A DNA stretch of 64,000 nucleotides from Oscillospiraceae bacterium (GTDB lineage: Bacteria; Bacillota; Clostridia; Oscillospirales; Oscillospiraceae): positions 1 through 64,000 of the forward strand of contig SVLD01000004.1 in the NCBI GenBank assembly GCA_015068125.1, read 5' to 3'. Of this stretch, positions 1 through 7,541 are shown piece after piece. The position numbers and the translations under genes are program-made. The notes below the pieces were generated by a model, which was given only the letters and a program-made list of their open reading frames with translations, ran no database searches and had not been told where the DNA came from. Numbering within the stretch: the stretch's first letter is position 1; each line of letters starts with the position of its first letter.

Positions 1-128
1 GCCCCGGTCAGGGACGTGAGGCTGCTATCCGTGCTCTGCAGTCCGCAGGCCTGGAAGTCGTTATGATTAAGGACGTCACCCCCATTCCCCACAATGGCTG
101 CCGTCCCCCCAAGAGACGTCGTGTCTGA
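1..128 (+). CDS. rpsK: 30S ribosomal protein S11, C-terminal fragment
   Basis: The window opens inside this gene; the reading frame begins at base 3 and stops with TGA at 126-128. The 41 visible residues end in a basic tail ([11 protein letters not shown]) and carry the S11 signature around [19 protein letters not shown]11 sits on the platform of the 30S subunit and contacts the 3' end of 16S rRNA. It is followed 26 bases later by rpsD, the normal order of the bacterial alpha operon in Firmicutes. The N-terminal two thirds lie outside the window. Confidence 0.97.
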   Translation, partial: PGQGREAAIRALQSAGLEVVMIKDVTPIPHNGCRPPKRRRV

Positions 129-154
129 TTTAGGAATAGGAGGAATTTTGCGTT

Positions 155-751
155 ATGGCTAAGAATATGCAGCCCGTGCTGAAGCGTTGCAGAACGCTGG
201 GCGTTTCTCCTGCCGCTATGGGTTATTCTAAGACTTCCAACAAGAACCCCGGCGGTCAGAGAAGAGCTAAGAAGTCTGAGTACGCTACTCAGCTGACCGA
301 GAAGCAGAAGGTCAAGTTTGTTTATGGTATCCAGGAGAAGCAGTTCCGGAACTACTACGAGAAGGCCGCCCGCGCTGAGGGCAACACCGGTGAGGTGCTG
401 CTGTCCTATGTGGAGCGCCGCCTGGATAACGTAGTGTACCGCCTGGGCTTCGCCAACTCTCGCCGGCAGGCTCGCCAGCTGGTGAATCATGGTCACTTCA
501 CTGTCAATGGCAACCGCGTGAACATCCCCAGCTACCTGATCAAGGTCGGCGATGTCATCGCTGTTTCCGAGAAGAGCAACTCCAACAACTTCTTCAAGAA
601 GCTGAAGGAAGACGATGCTTTCGTTGCTGCTCCCAAGTGGCTGGACCGTGACAAGAACACCCTCCAGGGTAAGGTCATTGCTATGCCCACTCAGGCCGAT
701 ATCGACTTCGATATCGCAGTACACCTGATCGTCGAGTTGTACTCCAAGTAA
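155..751 (+). CDS. rpsD: 30S ribosomal protein S4
   Basis: This 198-residue protein is the primary 16S rRNA binder that nucleates 30S assembly. It has the family's N-terminal basic region (MAKNMQPVLKRCRTLG) and the S4 RNA-binding domain at about residues 89-150 (YVERRLDNVVYRLGFANS, then RRQARQLVNHGHFTVNG). The length is normal for the family. The ATG at 155 follows AGGAGG at 138-143 with a rather long 11-base gap, but no better start exists. S4 is a known translational autoregulator of alpha-operon genes in several bacteria; that cannot be tested here. Confidence 0.97.
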   Translation: MAKNMQPVLKRCRTLGVSPAAMGYSKTSNKNPGGQRRAKKSEYATQLTEKQKVKFVYGIQEKQFRNYYEKAARAEGNTGEVLLSYVERRLDNVVYRLGFANSRRQARQLVNHGHFTVNGNRVNIPSYLIKVGDVIAVSEKSNSNNFFKKLKEDDAFVAAPKWLDRDKNTLQGKVIAMPTQADIDFDIAVHLIVELYSK

Positions 752-782
752 TTGACCCCCTGTTTGTTCGTATTGTCAATTG

Positions 783-803
783 TGGGGTGCATTCTACACC
801 CCA
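783..803 (+). promoter_or_regulatory. hairpin between rpsD and rpoA
   Basis: TGGGGTG (783-789) and CACCCCA (97-103 of the same block, 797-803) pair around a short loop. There is no T-run after it, so it is not an intrinsic terminator. It may be a processing or translational control site for rpoA, which starts 28 bases later. This is inference from pairing only. Confidence 0.4.
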
Positions 804-830
804 TACTCTTGAGAAGGAGGGTTTATATTC

Positions 831-1790
831 ATGGTAGAAATTGAAAAGCCTCGCATCACCTGCCTGGATTCCGTGGAGGATATTTCCTACGGCAAGTATG
901 TGGTAGAACCTCTGGAGCGCGGTTACGGCATGACTCTGGGCAACTCTCTGCGCCGGATTCTGCTGAGCAGCCTCCCCGGCTACGCCGCCACTTCTGTGAA
1001 GATCGCCGGCGTCCAGCATGAGTTCTCCACCATCCCCGGTGTTAAGGAAGACGTCACCGAGATCGTTCTGAACGTGAAACGGATGATCGTCAAGCTCCAC
1101 AGCCAGGGCGTGAAAACCGTTTATATCGACGCTGTTGGCCCCTGTGAGGTCACCGCCGGCGATATTAAGGCTGATGGCGAGGTTGAGATCCTGAACCCCG
1201 AGCTGCACATCTGCACTCTGGGCGAAGATGCCACTTTTAATATGGAGATCACCCTGTCCCAGGGCCGGGGCTATGTTTCCTCTGATCGGAACAAAACCGC
1301 CCAGACTGTGATCGGTGTGATTCCCATTGACTCCATCTATTCTCCTGTTAAAAAGGTGAATTATGCGGTGGAGCCCACTCGTGTCGGCGATAAGACCGAT
1401 TTCGATAAGCTGACCCTTGAGGTCTGGACAGATTCCACCATCTCTGCAAAGGATGCTGTCTCTCTTGGTGCCAAGATCCTGTCTGATCACCTGACGGTGT
1501 TCACCAGCCTGTCCGATGCGGTGGGCAGCGGTTCCACCGTGGTGGAGAAGACCCCGGATCGCGCCGATGCCAAGCTTGCCATGACCATCGATGAGCTGGA
1601 TCTGTCTGTCCGGAGCTTCAACTGCCTGAAGCGCGCCAACATCAACACCGTTGCTGACCTGATCAGCAAGACCGGTGAGGATATGATGAAGGTTCGTAAC
1701 ATGGGCAAGAAGTCCCTGGACGAGGTTCAGAAGAAGCTGGAAATGATGGGCTTGTCCCTGGCCAGTGAAGATTCTGGCAGCAGCAATTAA
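831..1790 (+). CDS. rpoA: RNA polymerase alpha subunit
   Basis: This 319-residue protein has both halves of alpha. The N-terminal dimerisation domain (about 1-230) contains the motif [21 protein letters not shown], broken here as [17 protein letters not shown], which drives assembly of the core enzyme. The C-terminal domain (about 250-312) contains [16 protein letters not shown] and [14 protein letters not shown], the surface that binds UP elements and activators. The ATG at 831 follows a GAAGGAGGG ribosome binding site. It is co-transcribed with rpsD and rplQ. Confidence 0.98.
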   Translation: MVEIEKPRITCLDSVEDISYGKYVVEPLERGYGMTLGNSLRRILLSSLPGYAATSVKIAGVQHEFSTIPGVKEDVTEIVLNVKRMIVKLHSQGVKTVYIDAVGPCEVTAGDIKADGEVEILNPELHICTLGEDATFNMEITLSQGRGYVSSDRNKTAQTVIGVIPIDSIYSPVKKVNYAVEPTRVGDKTDFDKLTLEVWTDSTISAKDAVSLGAKILSDHLTVFTSLSDAVGSGSTVVEKTPDRADAKLAMTIDELDLSVRSFNCLKRANINTVADLISKTGEDMMKVRNMGKKSLDEVQKKLEMMGLSLASEDSGSSN

Positions 1791-1825
1791 CGAAGTGTTA
1801 ACCTTTCAAAAAGGAGGAAATGTTC

Positions 1826-2167
1826 ATGTTCGGAACTCGTAAACTGGGCAAGACCAGCGATCAGAGAAAGGCCCTGCTGCGGCAGCTGGTTACCGACCTG
1901 CTGGACAACGGCAAGATCGAGACCACTTTCTATCGCGCCAAGGAAGTTCAGCCTGTTGTTGAGAAGATGATTACCCTGGGCAAGAAGGGTGGCCTGGCAA
2001 ATTACCGCCGCGCTCTGTCCTTCATCACCAAGGAAGACGTCGCCAACAAGCTGTTCAAGGAGATCGCTCCCAAGTACGCTGAGCGCAACGGTGGTTACAC
2101 CCGCGTGACCCGTACCGGCGCCCGCCGCGGTGACGCCGCTGAGATGGCTGTCATCGAGCTGGTTTGA
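1826..2167 (+). CDS. rplQ: 50S ribosomal protein L17
   Basis: L17 lies near the exit tunnel of the 50S subunit. The protein starts [19 protein letters not shown], matching the family. Two in-frame ATGs exist, at 1820 and 1826; the second is chosen because AGGAGG at 1812-1817 is 8 bases upstream of it but only 2 from the first, and because L17 proteins usually begin close to the GTRKLG motif. The length (113 residues) is typical. It is the last gene of the alpha operon here, followed by a clear terminator. Confidence 0.96.
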   Translation: MFGTRKLGKTSDQRKALLRQLVTDLLDNGKIETTFYRAKEVQPVVEKMITLGKKGGLANYRRALSFITKEDVANKLFKEIAPKYAERNGGYTRVTRTGARRGDAAEMAVIELV

Positions 2168-2184
2168 TCCCAAAATCATAAAAT

Positions 2185-2216
2185 AAGAGCGTGCTGAAAC
2201 TCAGCACGCTCTTTTA
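2185..2216 (+). terminator. intrinsic terminator of the alpha operon
   Basis: AAGAGCGTGCTGA (2185-2197) pairs with TCAGCACGCTCTT (2201-2213) around a three-base loop and runs into T residues. It closes rpsK-rpoA-rplQ and also faces the convergent minus-strand gene ending at 2225. Confidence 0.9.
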
Positions 2217-2224
2217 CTATTTCC

Positions 2225-3106
2225 TCAGCCAACCCGGAAGGTCAGCAGGTGGTGGCCGGTTTCGCCGATCTCGATGCGGCGGATGCCGGGCTTGGTTTCC
2301 CAAACATGGTCAGTATCGGTACGGTCGGAGGTGCCGCACCAGGGCTCAATGCAAATGACGGACATCTTTCCCGGAGCGCCCCAAAGGCACAGATTGTCAA
2401 AGCCTGCGATGCCCAGTTCCATAAAATGCCCGGAACGCTTGGAAAGCAGGGTGATGGTGCCCGCAGTCATGTTACCGTACAGCCTGGGACCGTTGTCGAA
2501 GAAATGCTCATCCAGGGGAATCTCGGTTTCGTTGTCCAGGGCTGTTGTAGTATTGCCGGTCAGCAGTCGGGTGTGGGCCTCCAGCTCGTGCTGGTTGAGT
2601 TTTTGCGGCACATCAAACACAAGGCTGTAATCGTTGCCGGACTCCCCCAGAACAATGGGGCAGTAGAAGCCGGGGTGAGCACCCAGACAGTAGTACAGGG
2701 GCTTCCCATCATCGTTGATCACATGAAAGTGCTGCAGTACCTTCTCGCCCTCCAGAGAAAATTCCACCTGGAAGCGGAACTCGTAGGGGAAATAGCGCCG
2801 GGTATAGTCTGTGGCAGCCAGTTCCAGCAGAATCTTGTTTTCGCTGTGCTCCACAAGGCGGAAATCCATGTCGTTGGCGAAGCCGTGCATCATGGCCGGG
2901 TAAACATTGCCACCTACAATGATCCGATCGTGGGCGATGCGGCCGGGGTTGGGGAAGAGGAGCATGGTATGATGGGCGAAGGTTTCTGTACCGGGCTGCC
3001 AGATGTATTCCATATCCCTTTCAAGAGAGCGAATGCTCTGCAGCTCTGCGCCCAGGGAGCAGACACGGATGCTGATTTTGTCGTTTTTTAGTTCAAAACA
3101 TTCCAT
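2225..3106 (-). CDS. aldose 1-epimerase family protein
   Basis: This 293-residue protein belongs to the galactose mutarotase superfamily (GalM/LacX/YihR branch), which interconverts the alpha and beta anomers of free sugars in the cytoplasm. Visible family signatures are HHTMLLFPNPGRI near residue 44, MHGFANDMDF near 72, the catalytic-His region CLGAHPGFYCPI near 144 and the acidic C-terminal site VICIEPWCG near 250. The start is supported by AAGGTGATATT before the ATG. It follows the DUF2877 gene by only 4 bases, so the two are one transcript, which places it in sugar catabolism. The sugar handled cannot be read from sequence. Confidence 0.88.
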   Translation of the reverse strand: MECFELKNDKISIRVCSLGAELQSIRSLERDMEYIWQPGTETFAHHTMLLFPNPGRIAHDRIIVGGNVYPAMMHGFANDMDFRLVEHSENKILLELAATDYTRRYFPYEFRFQVEFSLEGEKVLQHFHVINDDGKPLYYCLGAHPGFYCPIVLGESGNDYSLVFDVPQKLNQHELEAHTRLLTGNTTTALDNETEIPLDEHFFDNGPRLYGNMTAGTITLLSKRSGHFMELGIAGFDNLCLWGAPGKMSVICIEPWCGTSDRTDTDHVWETKPGIRRIEIGETGHHLLTFRVG

Positions 3107-3110
3107 AATA

Positions 3111-3977
3111 TCACCTTTGTATCATTATATTGGCTGCCAGAAGCAGCCCCAGAAGCATTTCCGAACCGGAGGTGCTTCCAATTTTCATCAATTGTGTGAT
3201 GTCCACAGGGGCCTCGCCGCCCAATGCCCGGAGAATATCGTCCAGCCTGGAAAAAGCAGCGCCATCTGCTACGGCAGAAAGATAAGCGGCGCTGATAGCA
3301 TGGGTTTGCTCCGGGGCAAAACCCCGGATGGCGGTTTGCAAATGACGGGTATTGTTCTGCTCAGGTGCAAGACGCAGCAGTCCGTAGAGTATGCCCAGCA
3401 AAACATCGTCCAGGGAGGGTGTAAGGCCTGCTCCCAGCCCCAGCAGAGCGGCAACGCATTTGGATATGGAGGAAAAATCGCTCTCTTGTAGCGCCGCCAG
3501 GAGCCTCACAAGATGGGGCCGCGCTTTCTGGCACCAAGGGGAGATTTCGGTGGTCAATGCCGTATCCAACAGCAGGGGAGCGGACAGAACAGCGACGCTC
3601 TGGGGCTTGCAGGCTGCAGCGAGCTGCGCGGCGCAGTGGCGGATTGCCTGGGGGTGGGGTGCTTTTGGAGATGGAAAATCCTCAGAAACGGTATATTTCG
3701 GGATCAAATCGCCTTTCGGAAAGCGGATCTTACCGGAGATAATGCTGACAGTATCTCCTGGCTGGGGAGATAACACTGTCAAAAAATCTTCATACCGCCC
3801 CAGTCCTAAACCGATGGGGGTAACACCAAAACTGTCCGATGTGATTTGTAAAATTTTGGTTGGAAATTGCAAATATATACCCTTTGATGTGGATAGAAGC
3901 ACTTCTCCGCATTGGTTGTTTTGCAAAAACATGAAAATGTCCAGATTAACACAAATATTGTCCTGGAATACTGTCAT
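3111..3977 (-). CDS. DUF2877 / AllH-like protein
   Basis: This 288-residue protein carries the DUF2877 hallmark GLGAGLTPSLDDVLLG at about residues 190-205 and the late SGSEMLLGLLLA segment. In E. coli the family member AllH (YlbF) is one of three subunits of oxamate carbamoyltransferase, together with AllF (FdrA) and AllG (YlbE). Homologues of AllF and AllG lie 3-5 kb away at 6118-9059, so this is probably the third subunit of the same complex. The start at 3977 is chosen over an in-frame ATG at 4001 because GGGAGGTGGG lies just before it. It is transcribed divergently from the AraC gene at 4058 and is separated from its presumed partners, which is unusual. Confidence 0.8.
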   Translation of the reverse strand: MTVFQDNICVNLDIFMFLQNNQCGEVLLSTSKGIYLQFPTKILQITSDSFGVTPIGLGLGRYEDFLTVLSPQPGDTVSIISGKIRFPKGDLIPKYTVSEDFPSPKAPHPQAIRHCAAQLAAACKPQSVAVLSAPLLLDTALTTEISPWCQKARPHLVRLLAALQESDFSSISKCVAALLGLGAGLTPSLDDVLLGILYGLLRLAPEQNNTRHLQTAIRGFAPEQTHAISAAYLSAVADGAAFSRLDDILRALGGEAPVDITQLMKIGSTSGSEMLLGLLLAANIMIQR

Positions 3978-3995
3978 AAAACCCACCTCCCAGCC

Positions 3996-4024
3996 TTGCA
4001 AATATGGGCTATTTTTGCTACAAT
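3996..4024 (+). promoter_or_regulatory. sigma-70-type promoter of the AraC gene
   Basis: TTGCAA (3996-4001), a 17-base spacer and TACAAT (4019-4024) lie 34 bases upstream of the ATG at 4058, in the gap shared with the divergent DUF2877 gene. Confidence 0.65.
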
Positions 4025-4057
4025 AATGTCAGAAACTGCCGAAAGGAGATGCGCAGC

Positions 4058-4888
4058 ATGGAGCTGATCCACGCCAATCCCTTTGTTCGTTTTGCAGATA
4101 AGCTGCATTTTTCTTTCCAGCGAGGACCGTCAAAAACCTACGATTGCCGGCTGATTTACGGTCTGGAAGGCCGTGCCACCGTCTTTGTAGAGGATGTTTC
4201 CTATACCATGCGCCATGGCGGCCTGATCATTTTCCAGCCGGACACCCAGTATACCATTTATCCGGACGCATCTGTAGAGCTCATTGTGCTGGATTTCGAT
4301 TTTACCCAGGATTTCAGCCATGTGGCCACCAGTATGATTCCTTGTCCCACCAATGCCTTCATTTCGGGGGATGCCCATCCGAAGGTATCGTTTTCCGATG
4401 CGCCCTTGTTTGACGAACCGGTCTATTTTGAAAATGTGACCTTTCTCGAGCCGGTACTCCGGGAGATTGTGTCGGAATTTCAGGAAAAGCGGCTGTTTTA
4501 CAGCGGCAAGATTTCCACGCTGCTGAAGTCGGCGCTTTTTGAAGTGGCGCGGTACAGCCAGCTGGACAGCAAGAGCAATACCCTGGTGACCCAAATCATG
4601 CAGTACATCGATGCCAATATTTCCGGTCAGATCACCAACGGCGCTTTGGGCGAGTATTTCAATTACAATCCCAATTACTTAAACCGGCTGATGCTCCGGC
4701 ATACCGGAAAGACCCTGCACAAATATGTGATGCAGCAGCGGATCTCCCTGTCACTGAAGCTGATCCAAACCACCAACATGACCATCGCGGAAATTGCCAT
4801 GCACTTGGGCTTCAACAGCCCCTCTCATTTTTCCTATTGCTTCAAAAAGGAAATGGGCTTTTCTCCCATGCAGTTCCGCAACGAATAA
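4058..4888 (+). CDS. AraC family transcriptional regulator
   Basis: This 276-residue protein has an N-terminal cupin-like effector domain (about 1-150; RATVFVEDVSYTMRHGG and the turn IIFQPDTQYTIYP) and a C-terminal double helix-turn-helix (about 180-276; YFNYNPNYLNRLMLRHTG, then the family signature MTIAEIAMHLGFNSPSHFSY and FKKEMGFSPMQFR). Such proteins usually activate sugar-utilisation operons in response to a sugar or sugar acid. The ATG at 4058 has AAGGAG at 4043-4048. It lies between the AllH-like gene (divergent) and the AllF/AllG operon (convergent), so it is the likely controller of this catabolic island. Confidence 0.88.
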   Translation: MELIHANPFVRFADKLHFSFQRGPSKTYDCRLIYGLEGRATVFVEDVSYTMRHGGLIIFQPDTQYTIYPDASVELIVLDFDFTQDFSHVATSMIPCPTNAFISGDAHPKVSFSDAPLFDEPVYFENVTFLEPVLREIVSEFQEKRLFYSGKISTLLKSALFEVARYSQLDSKSNTLVTQIMQYIDANISGQITNGALGEYFNYNPNYLNRLMLRHTGKTLHKYVMQQRISLSLKLIQTTNMTIAEIAMHLGFNSPSHFSYCFKKEMGFSPMQFRNE

Positions 4889-4907
4889 AACCGATATAAC
4901 CAACTGT

Positions 4908-4939
4908 GGAGCTGGCACATAAGTGCCAGCTCCGCTTTG
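4908..4939. terminator. bidirectional terminator hairpin
   Basis: GGAGCTGGCAC (4908-4918) pairs with GTGCCAGCTCC (4923-4933) around ATAA, exactly between the convergent AraC gene and the acyl kinase gene. The T-run is weak on both sides. Confidence 0.7.
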
Positions 4940-6121
4940 TTATTGCAGCATACTGCAGACGTTCTGCGCGACGATGCTTTCTTCGTCGGTTTTCAGCCGC
5001 CAGACGGATACCTTGCTGTCAGCGGTGCTGATGCAGCCGTCGGTTCTGCCGTTGTTGGCATCGGAATCCAAAGCAAGACCGAGGTAGGCCAGCTTTTCGC
5101 AGACGCGGCTGCGGACAACGTCGCTGTTCAGGCCGATGCCGCCGGTGAACACCAGAGCGTCCAGACCACCCAGGTAGGCGATGTACATGCCGATGTAGCC
5201 CAGAATGTTGTCAATCAGGGTATCTACGGCCAGCTGAGCCTGGGCGTTGCCGCCCTCGGCAGCTTCCAGCACCAGCCGCAGGTCGTTGCTGACGCCGCTA
5301 AGGCCCAGCAGACCGCTCTGCTTGGACAGAATGGCCAGAACATCTTCCATAGAGCAGTTCAGCTTTTCCATCAGCATAGGCAGGCAGAAGGGCTCAAAAT
5401 CACCTACCCGGTTGTTGTTGAACAGACCGGACTGCAATGTGGCGCCCATGGTGGTAGCGATGCTCTTACCGTCCAAAATGGCGCAGATGGAGGAAGAACC
5501 GCCCAGATGGCAGGTGATAACCCGCCGAGCATCGGGCTGAAGCTTCTTCATAGTGCGAGCGATGTACTCATGGCTGGAGCCATGGAAGCCGTACTTGCGG
5601 ATGCCGAATTCCTCCCGCCAGGCGTAGGGGACGCCGTAGGTGGTGCGGCAGTCGGGGATGGTGGCGTGGAAGCTGGTTTCAAACCGGGCAACCTGAGTCA
5701 GCTCCGGGTAATCCCGGCGGATACTCTTCATGGCGGACAGATAGATGGGATTGTGGGCCGGTGCCAGGGGTGTCACACGCTCCATTTCTGCGATCAGCTC
5801 GTCGTCCACAAGGCGAGTACCGGACAGGCTGCCGCCGTGGACGGCCTTGTAACCCACTGCGTTCAGATCCTGAAGGCCGGTCAGCAGACCGTCACGCTGC
5901 AGAATGTCCAAAAACAGGGTAAAGCCTGCGCCGTGGTCGGGGATGGGGCAAGCGCCGGACTGGCTGTGGCCGTCAGCGCTGGCGTACTGCCAGCGGCTCA
6001 TCTCGGCGCCAACGGATTCAATCTCACCGCTGGCCCGGACATCCATATTCTCGCCATCCACATGATAGAGCTTGAATTTGAAGCTGGTAGTACCCAGATT
6101 CATGATAAAAATCTTTTTCAT
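4940..6121 (-). CDS. acetate-kinase-family acyl kinase (divergent)
   Basis: This 393-residue ASKHA-fold protein is homologous to acetate/propionate kinase along its length: NLGTTSFKFKLY near residue 8, LAPAHNP near 119, KYGFHGSSH at 177-184 (catalytic His180 kept), CHLGGSSS near 204 and FTGGIGLNS near 322. Family members move phosphate between acyl phosphates and ADP. Compared with Methanosarcina acetate kinase several catalytic positions are changed: the HRVVHGG motif reads YKAVHGG (Arg91 to Lys), the FDTAFH motif reads FETSFH (Asp148 to Glu), and Asn211 is lost. This points to an acyl phosphate other than acetyl phosphate. Its ATG overlaps the AllG-like stop by 4 bases, so translation is coupled. 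In E. coli the equivalent place is filled by carbamate kinase. Confidence 0.85.
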   Translation of the reverse strand: MKKIFIMNLGTTSFKFKLYHVDGENMDVRASGEIESVGAEMSRWQYASADGHSQSGACPIPDHGAGFTLFLDILQRDGLLTGLQDLNAVGYKAVHGGSLSGTRLVDDELIAEMERVTPLAPAHNPIYLSAMKSIRRDYPELTQVARFETSFHATIPDCRTTYGVPYAWREEFGIRKYGFHGSSHEYIARTMKKLQPDARRVITCHLGGSSSICAILDGKSIATTMGATLQSGLFNNNRVGDFEPFCLPMLMEKLNCSMEDVLAILSKQSGLLGLSGVSNDLRLVLEAAEGGNAQAQLAVDTLIDNILGYIGMYIAYLGGLDALVFTGGIGLNSDVVRSRVCEKLAYLGLALDSDANNGRTDGCISTADSKVSVWRLKTDEESIVAQNVCSMLQ

Positions 6122-7536
6122 ACAGTTTCCTTTTCGTACTTGGCGACGAAGGCTGCCATGGCCTTTTCAAAGCACTCCATGGGAATCCGGGCCATACCGG
6201 CACCAATGAGGCCGCCTTCCTTGTTGAACATACCGCCGTGGATCACGGGGCTGATGCCGGTTTCCAGGACCTTGCGGATGTCGATGCCCACCGGCAGGAA
6301 ATCGAAGTCCATGTTGGGGATGGGGTAGTTATAGTTCTTCTTGACGCAGATCTTTTCCATCTCCCGGGTCTGGGCGATGGCATCCTTCAGCTTCATGCCC
6401 CGGAGGTTGCAGACGATGGGAGACGCGGCAGCGGCCAGGCCGCCCAGGCCGGCGCATTCTACTACGCAGCTGTCGCCGCACCAGGGGATCTGGTCGTCGA
6501 TGGTATACTTGCTGGAGGTGTAGCGGCCTTCCATCATGGGCGCGGGAGCGGTGAACCACTCATCACCCATAGCGGCGATCTTGATACCGAATTCCACGCC
6601 GTTGCCGCAGACTGCGGTGACCACGGTGGAGTATTCTCTGCCCACGTTGCCCAGCATAGCGGCGCGGCTTGCGCCCTGTCCGAAGCAGTGGAAGAAACGG
6701 GGAGTTTCGATGATGTACTGCATGGAAGCCATGACCTGATCCCTGGGCATATCCAGCTTCATCATGTCCATGGTGATCTGATGCTCAAACAGCAGGTCGG
6801 CAGCGGACTGACGGGTGTGGTTCTCGTCGCCCATGACCATGCTTTCTGCCAGAATGGGCTTGATGGGCAGACCACCCTTGGCCTTGGCAACCTCAGCCAT
6901 GGGGGGCAGCAGGTATTCCTTCATGTGACGCAGATTTTCTGCGATACCCTCGGAGTACAGACCCCAGCCGCAGAAGCCGCCCTGATAGACGATACCCTCA
7001 GCAGGGAAGGTGGCGGCGACACGGCCATTGTTGCGATCCTTAATGATGATCATGGCAACGCTCTTGGTGATAATACCGGTGCCGGCGCCAACGGTGTTGG
7101 TGTCCAGAGCGGAGATCATCTTGATCTTGCCGCTGTGGATCAGCTCCAGCGCTTCCTCCTCAGTCTTTGCCCAGCCTTCGAACAGGCAGGCGGAGACCAT
7201 GCCCCGCTGATGGAGCATGACCATATCCTCAAAGGAAATGGGAGGGCCGGAGTGGGTGACGGTGTAGTCGTCCAGACCTTCGATGACCTCGCCGGCGGGC
7301 TTGACATCGATCCACACGGGGTCAGCCTGAATGACCATATCGGCGGCGGCTTCGTTGGCCTCGTCGATCTTGGCGCCCAGAGCGCCGGTGGTGACTTTCA
7401 GCAGCTGCTCCTGGAGCTCCTGACTGAGCTTCACAGGGGGATGCCAGTCGATCTGGGCAACCTTGCAGTCCTGATTGACCAGGGCATCATAGAAAGAGGA
7501 GATGCCCAAATTTACGATTCTCAGTTTTTCAGCCAT
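6118..7536 (-). CDS. DUF1116 / AllG-like (YlbE) protein
   Basis: This 472-residue protein has the DUF1116 pattern: SGPPISFEDMVMLHQRGM near residue 95, ESMVMGDENHTRQSAADLL near 231 (the MGDE.H.R core), and VCGNGVEFGIKIAAMGDEWF near 304. In E. coli AllG is a subunit of oxamate carbamoyltransferase with AllF and AllH. It starts 5 bases after the AllF-like stop with a GGAGGTAAG ribosome binding site and overlaps the kinase gene by 4 bases. The coupling of AllF, AllG and an acyl kinase suggests that the complex produces an acyl phosphate which the kinase consumes. The real substrate is unknown. Confidence 0.85.
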   Translation of the reverse strand: MAEKLRIVNLGISSFYDALVNQDCKVAQIDWHPPVKLSQELQEQLLKVTTGALGAKIDEANEAAADMVIQADPVWIDVKPAGEVIEGLDDYTVTHSGPPISFEDMVMLHQRGMVSACLFEGWAKTEEEALELIHSGKIKMISALDTNTVGAGTGIITKSVAMIIIKDRNNGRVAATFPAEGIVYQGGFCGWGLYSEGIAENLRHMKEYLLPPMAEVAKAKGGLPIKPILAESMVMGDENHTRQSAADLLFEHQITMDMMKLDMPRDQVMASMQYIIETPRFFHCFGQGASRAAMLGNVGREYSTVVTAVCGNGVEFGIKIAAMGDEWFTAPAPMMEGRYTSSKYTIDDQIPWCGDSCVVECAGLGGLAAAASPIVCNLRGMKLKDAIAQTREMEKICVKKNYNYPIPNMDFDFLPVGIDIRKVLETGISPVIHGGMFNKEGGLIGAGMARIPMECFEKAMAAFVAKYEKETV

Positions 7537-7541
7537 TTTTC

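Noticed and set aside
4937-6328. Long open frames on the strand opposite the kinase, AllG, AllF, flavoprotein and dehydratase genes (for example 4937-6328, 6238-7593, 8100-9116, 11225-12970)
   Set aside because: They mirror strong genes with family motifs, contain low-complexity Gly/His/Ala runs, lack ribosome binding sites and match no family.
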